A stretch of 64,000 nt of DNA from Chryseobacterium jejuense (GTDB lineage: Bacteria; Bacteroidota; Bacteroidia; Flavobacteriales; Weeksellaceae), in contig NZ_FNEG01000005.1 of assembly GCF_900100075.1 (NCBI RefSeq), positions 372,001 through 436,000 of the forward strand, written 5' to 3'. This document shows positions 62,434 through 64,000 of this stretch, one piece after another. Position 1 is the first letter of the stretch, and the number at the start of each line of letters is the position of its first letter. The notes below the pieces were generated by a model, which made no database searches, had not been told where the DNA came from, and was given only the letters and a program-made list of their open reading frames with translations. The translations under genes and the position numbers were made by a program.

Positions 62434-62791
62434 ATTGAAAGTAATTTAGTTTCTCAAAAGTAGGCATCATAAATTAATTCAACAAAAACTAAGGATTAAC
62501 TATACTTTACAAATTCCTTTTCATAGAAAATTCCCTGGTACAACCAGGGAACTATGATGAATCTCGTTTAGAAGATTAATTTTAAAATCTAAAAATTATA
62601 ATTTCCTCCAAACAAACGGCATGCCTAAATTTTCCACATCCACCTTATTATCATGATATTTATCAGGATTTAAAATTAATTTAATTCTTTTATTATCAAC
62701 TTTAACACTCTTTAACTGAAATTTGGCTTCATAATTGAAAATAAAACTAAATCGAAAGTCGTTTTGGCTTAAGCTTATTAAAATTTGAATT
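62434..62791. other. Gap with hairpin and weak minus-strand ORF
   Basis: The 358 bases hold a perfect 9-bp hairpin, TTCCCTGGT (62531-62539) and ACCAGGGAA (62543-62551). A minus frame (62596-62859) ends in NLGMPFVWRKL but overlaps the start of the plus-strand lipoprotein. Its coding status is uncertain; it may be a decayed gene. Otherwise nothing seen. Confidence 0.4.
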
Positions 62792-63349
62792 ATGAGAAAG
62801 ATAGTATTAGCAGGTTTTTTATCCGTTTTCTTATTAACGGCCTGCAAGAAGGACGACAAAGTTGCTGAGAAATCACTGGAAGAGCAAAAACTTGAATTCC
62901 AGTCAAGACAGCTTGAAATAGAGAGACAAAAACTGGCTATTGAAAAAGAAAAGCTAGTATATGAAGCTCAGAAAAAAGCAGATAGCATCTCTGAAACCAA
63001 AAAGGCAAAAGCTACTGCTGAAAATAATTCGAAACCAAAAGTGATAAGAGAAACAAGAACGGTATACCGTGACAGAAGCTCTAATTCCAACTCAGGAGGC
63101 GGAAGCAACGGTGGATATGCAGACAACGGAAGCAGTGCTTCACAGGGAACTACTCAGAAAAAAGGGATGAGCAAAGCAGCCAAAGGTACTATCATTGGTA
63201 CTGTAGGTGGTGCCGCTGTAGGAGCAATTGTTGCTAAGAAAAACAGAGGACTGGGTGCTGTAATCGGAGGTGTAGTAGGTGGAGCTACCGGATATACCAT
63301 TGGTAGATCACAGGATAGAAAAGACGGAAGAGTACAACCGAGAAGATAA
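62792..63349 (+). CDS. Lipoprotein with coiled coil and Gly-zipper domain
   Basis: 185 residues. Lipobox LTAC (cysteine 18). Residues about 28-70 are a charged coiled-coil (EEQKLEFQSRQLEIERQKLA). A Ser/Asn/Gly-rich linker follows, then a YMGG-type glycine zipper (about 130-175: AAKGTIIGTVGGAAVGAIVA and GAVIGGVVGGATGYTIGRS) that can insert in membranes. Similar proteins are outer membrane stability or stress-related lipoproteins. The exact function is unknown. Confidence 0.82.
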   Translation: MRKIVLAGFLSVFLLTACKKDDKVAEKSLEEQKLEFQSRQLEIERQKLAIEKEKLVYEAQKKADSISETKKAKATAENNSKPKVIRETRTVYRDRSSNSNSGGGSNGGYADNGSSASQGTTQKKGMSKAAKGTIIGTVGGAAVGAIVAKKNRGLGAVIGGVVGGATGYTIGRSQDRKDGRVQPRR

Positions 63350-63369
63350 TTTTTTTCTCCATAACATAT

Positions 63370-63402
63370 AAAGATTGCTTATTTTTAGGCAATCTTTTTT
63401 TA
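63370..63402 (+). terminator. Terminator after the Gly-zipper lipoprotein gene
   Basis: AAAGATTGC (63370-63378) and GCAATCTTT (63389-63397), then a T-run that reaches the start codon of the next gene. Confidence 0.85.
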
Positions 63403-64000
63403 TGATATTAATTCTCTGTTCCACTATTTTTCTTCTACCAGTCTTATGCGGACTCGGGAAAATCATGGAAAAATTCTGTGGAATTTTATTTCAGGGAATC
63501 TCAGAAAAAATTCTTTCAGGAATTATGGGAATAAGTCTTGTATGGTCTGTTATTTCTTTTTTTATTCCCTTAAATATTTATGTAGAAATCCCTACTGTTT
63601 TATTAGGTTTATTCTACTTTTTTAAAGAAAAATTGTACCAGGAATTCTATAAGTTTTCAAAAAAAGATTTTTTTTTAATAGCATGTAGTTCCGTTATTAT
63701 ATTATTTACCGGAGCTTCTTATCCTTATATATTAGATCATTTCGGATATTATATTCCCACTATAAAGTGGTTGACAGAATATGGACTTGTTAAGGGAATT
63801 TCCAATCTGGATCTTACTTTGGGACAAATGTCGATCTGGCATATTTTCCAAGCAGGTTTTTCCAATTTTTCAGATCCTTACCTGAGAATCAACTCAACTC
63901 TGCTAGTTATTTATAGCATTTATAGTATTGAAAGAAAAAACTGGATTCATCTATGTTTTCTCCCTGTTTTATTACTTTTCTCACAGTCTCCCAGTCCAGA
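63402..64000 (+). CDS. Polytopic membrane protein, N-terminal part (3' end outside window)
   Basis: 199 residues up to the window edge, ATG at 63402. Several hydrophobic helices (MILILCSTIFLLPVLCGLG; SLVWSVISFFIPLNIYVEIP; LIACSSVIILFTGAS) and then a loop DHFGYYIPTIKWLTEYGLVKG and LRINSTLLVIYSIYSIERK. The pattern (GYY.P..KWL.EYG.VKG) resembles LIC_10190-like multi-spanning proteins of unknown role, perhaps glycosyltransferase-C-like. The start lies just downstream of a terminator, so it needs its own promoter. Confidence 0.6.
   Translation, partial: MILILCSTIFLLPVLCGLGKIMEKFCGILFQGISEKILSGIMGISLVWSVISFFIPLNIYVEIPTVLLGLFYFFKEKLYQEFYKFSKKDFFLIACSSVIILFTGASYPYILDHFGYYIPTIKWLTEYGLVKGISNLDLTLGQMSIWHIFQAGFSNFSDPYLRINSTLLVIYSIYSIERKNWIHLCFLPVLLLFSQSPSP

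Noticed and set aside
62596..62859. Minus-strand ORF of 87 residues
   Set aside because: Overlaps the start and lipobox of the Gly-zipper lipoprotein, has no recognised family and no good start signal. A hairpin lies at its 3' side, so a decayed gene cannot be fully excluded.

Overview
This 64 kb window is chromosomal DNA of a Bacteroidota flavobacterium, most probably Chryseobacterium or a close Weeksellaceae relative. The reasons are: AT-rich codon use; type IX secretion (T9SS) C-terminal sorting domains on two secreted proteins and a T9SS plug protein; TAnnTTTG-type (-7) promoter boxes; the L28-L33-DUF4295 ribosomal cluster; and short peptides with the 'MKNLKKLNRE..LK.(V/I)NGG' leader typical of Chryseobacterium bacteriocin-like peptides. 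Most of the window is core genome. I see no prophage, transposase, rRNA operon or CRISPR array. The only RNA gene found is tRNA-Cys.

Layout. 1-8.05 kb: 3' end of lnt, a secreted FG-GAP/VCBS protein, rpmB-rpmG-DUF4295, a Rid-family protein, ftsY, a GlsB-type membrane protein, sppA and folK. 8.07-12.4 kb: three tandem OmpA-like paralogues that share a barrel and thrombospondin-type-3 segment but have different C-termini. 12.4-18.4 kb: recQ, fmt, a Crp-like regulator, a RibB with a degenerate RibA half, and an LLM flavin oxidoreductase. 18.6-24.2 kb: an unknown lipoprotein/secreted-protein pair, an astacin-like lipoprotein protease, a Pif1/RecD-like helicase and a small lipoprotein. 24.4-33.8 kb: a gamma-carbonic-anhydrase-like protein, a NifU-type Fe-S protein, an FMN reductase, hemH, an M4 metallopeptidase, the T9SS plug protein, an MBL hydrolase and three poorly known genes. 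33.9-40.1 kb: a probable trehalose locus (TonB receptor, cytoplasmic trehalase, MFS permease, divergent AraC regulator). 41.2-48.2 kb: a TetR-controlled RND tripartite efflux system whose operator recurs four times. 48.4-52.0 kb: miaA, yicC, gmk, nadA. 52.2-53.3 kb: five small cysteine-rich GG-leader peptides. 53.4-60.7 kb: a threonine operon with a threonine-rich leader peptide (thrL-like attenuator), thrA-thrB-thrC-folB, then DUF4403 and RDD proteins. 60.7-64 kb: tRNA-Cys, small unknown genes, a Gly-zipper lipoprotein and the start of a polytopic membrane protein.

The most notable signals are the GG-leader peptide cluster with no processing or export genes beside it, the threonine attenuator just upstream of thrA, the repeated palindromic operator of the efflux system, the mosaic OmpA triplet, and two dispersed intergenic repeat families. 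All calls come from reading the sequence and known family motifs. No database search was run.
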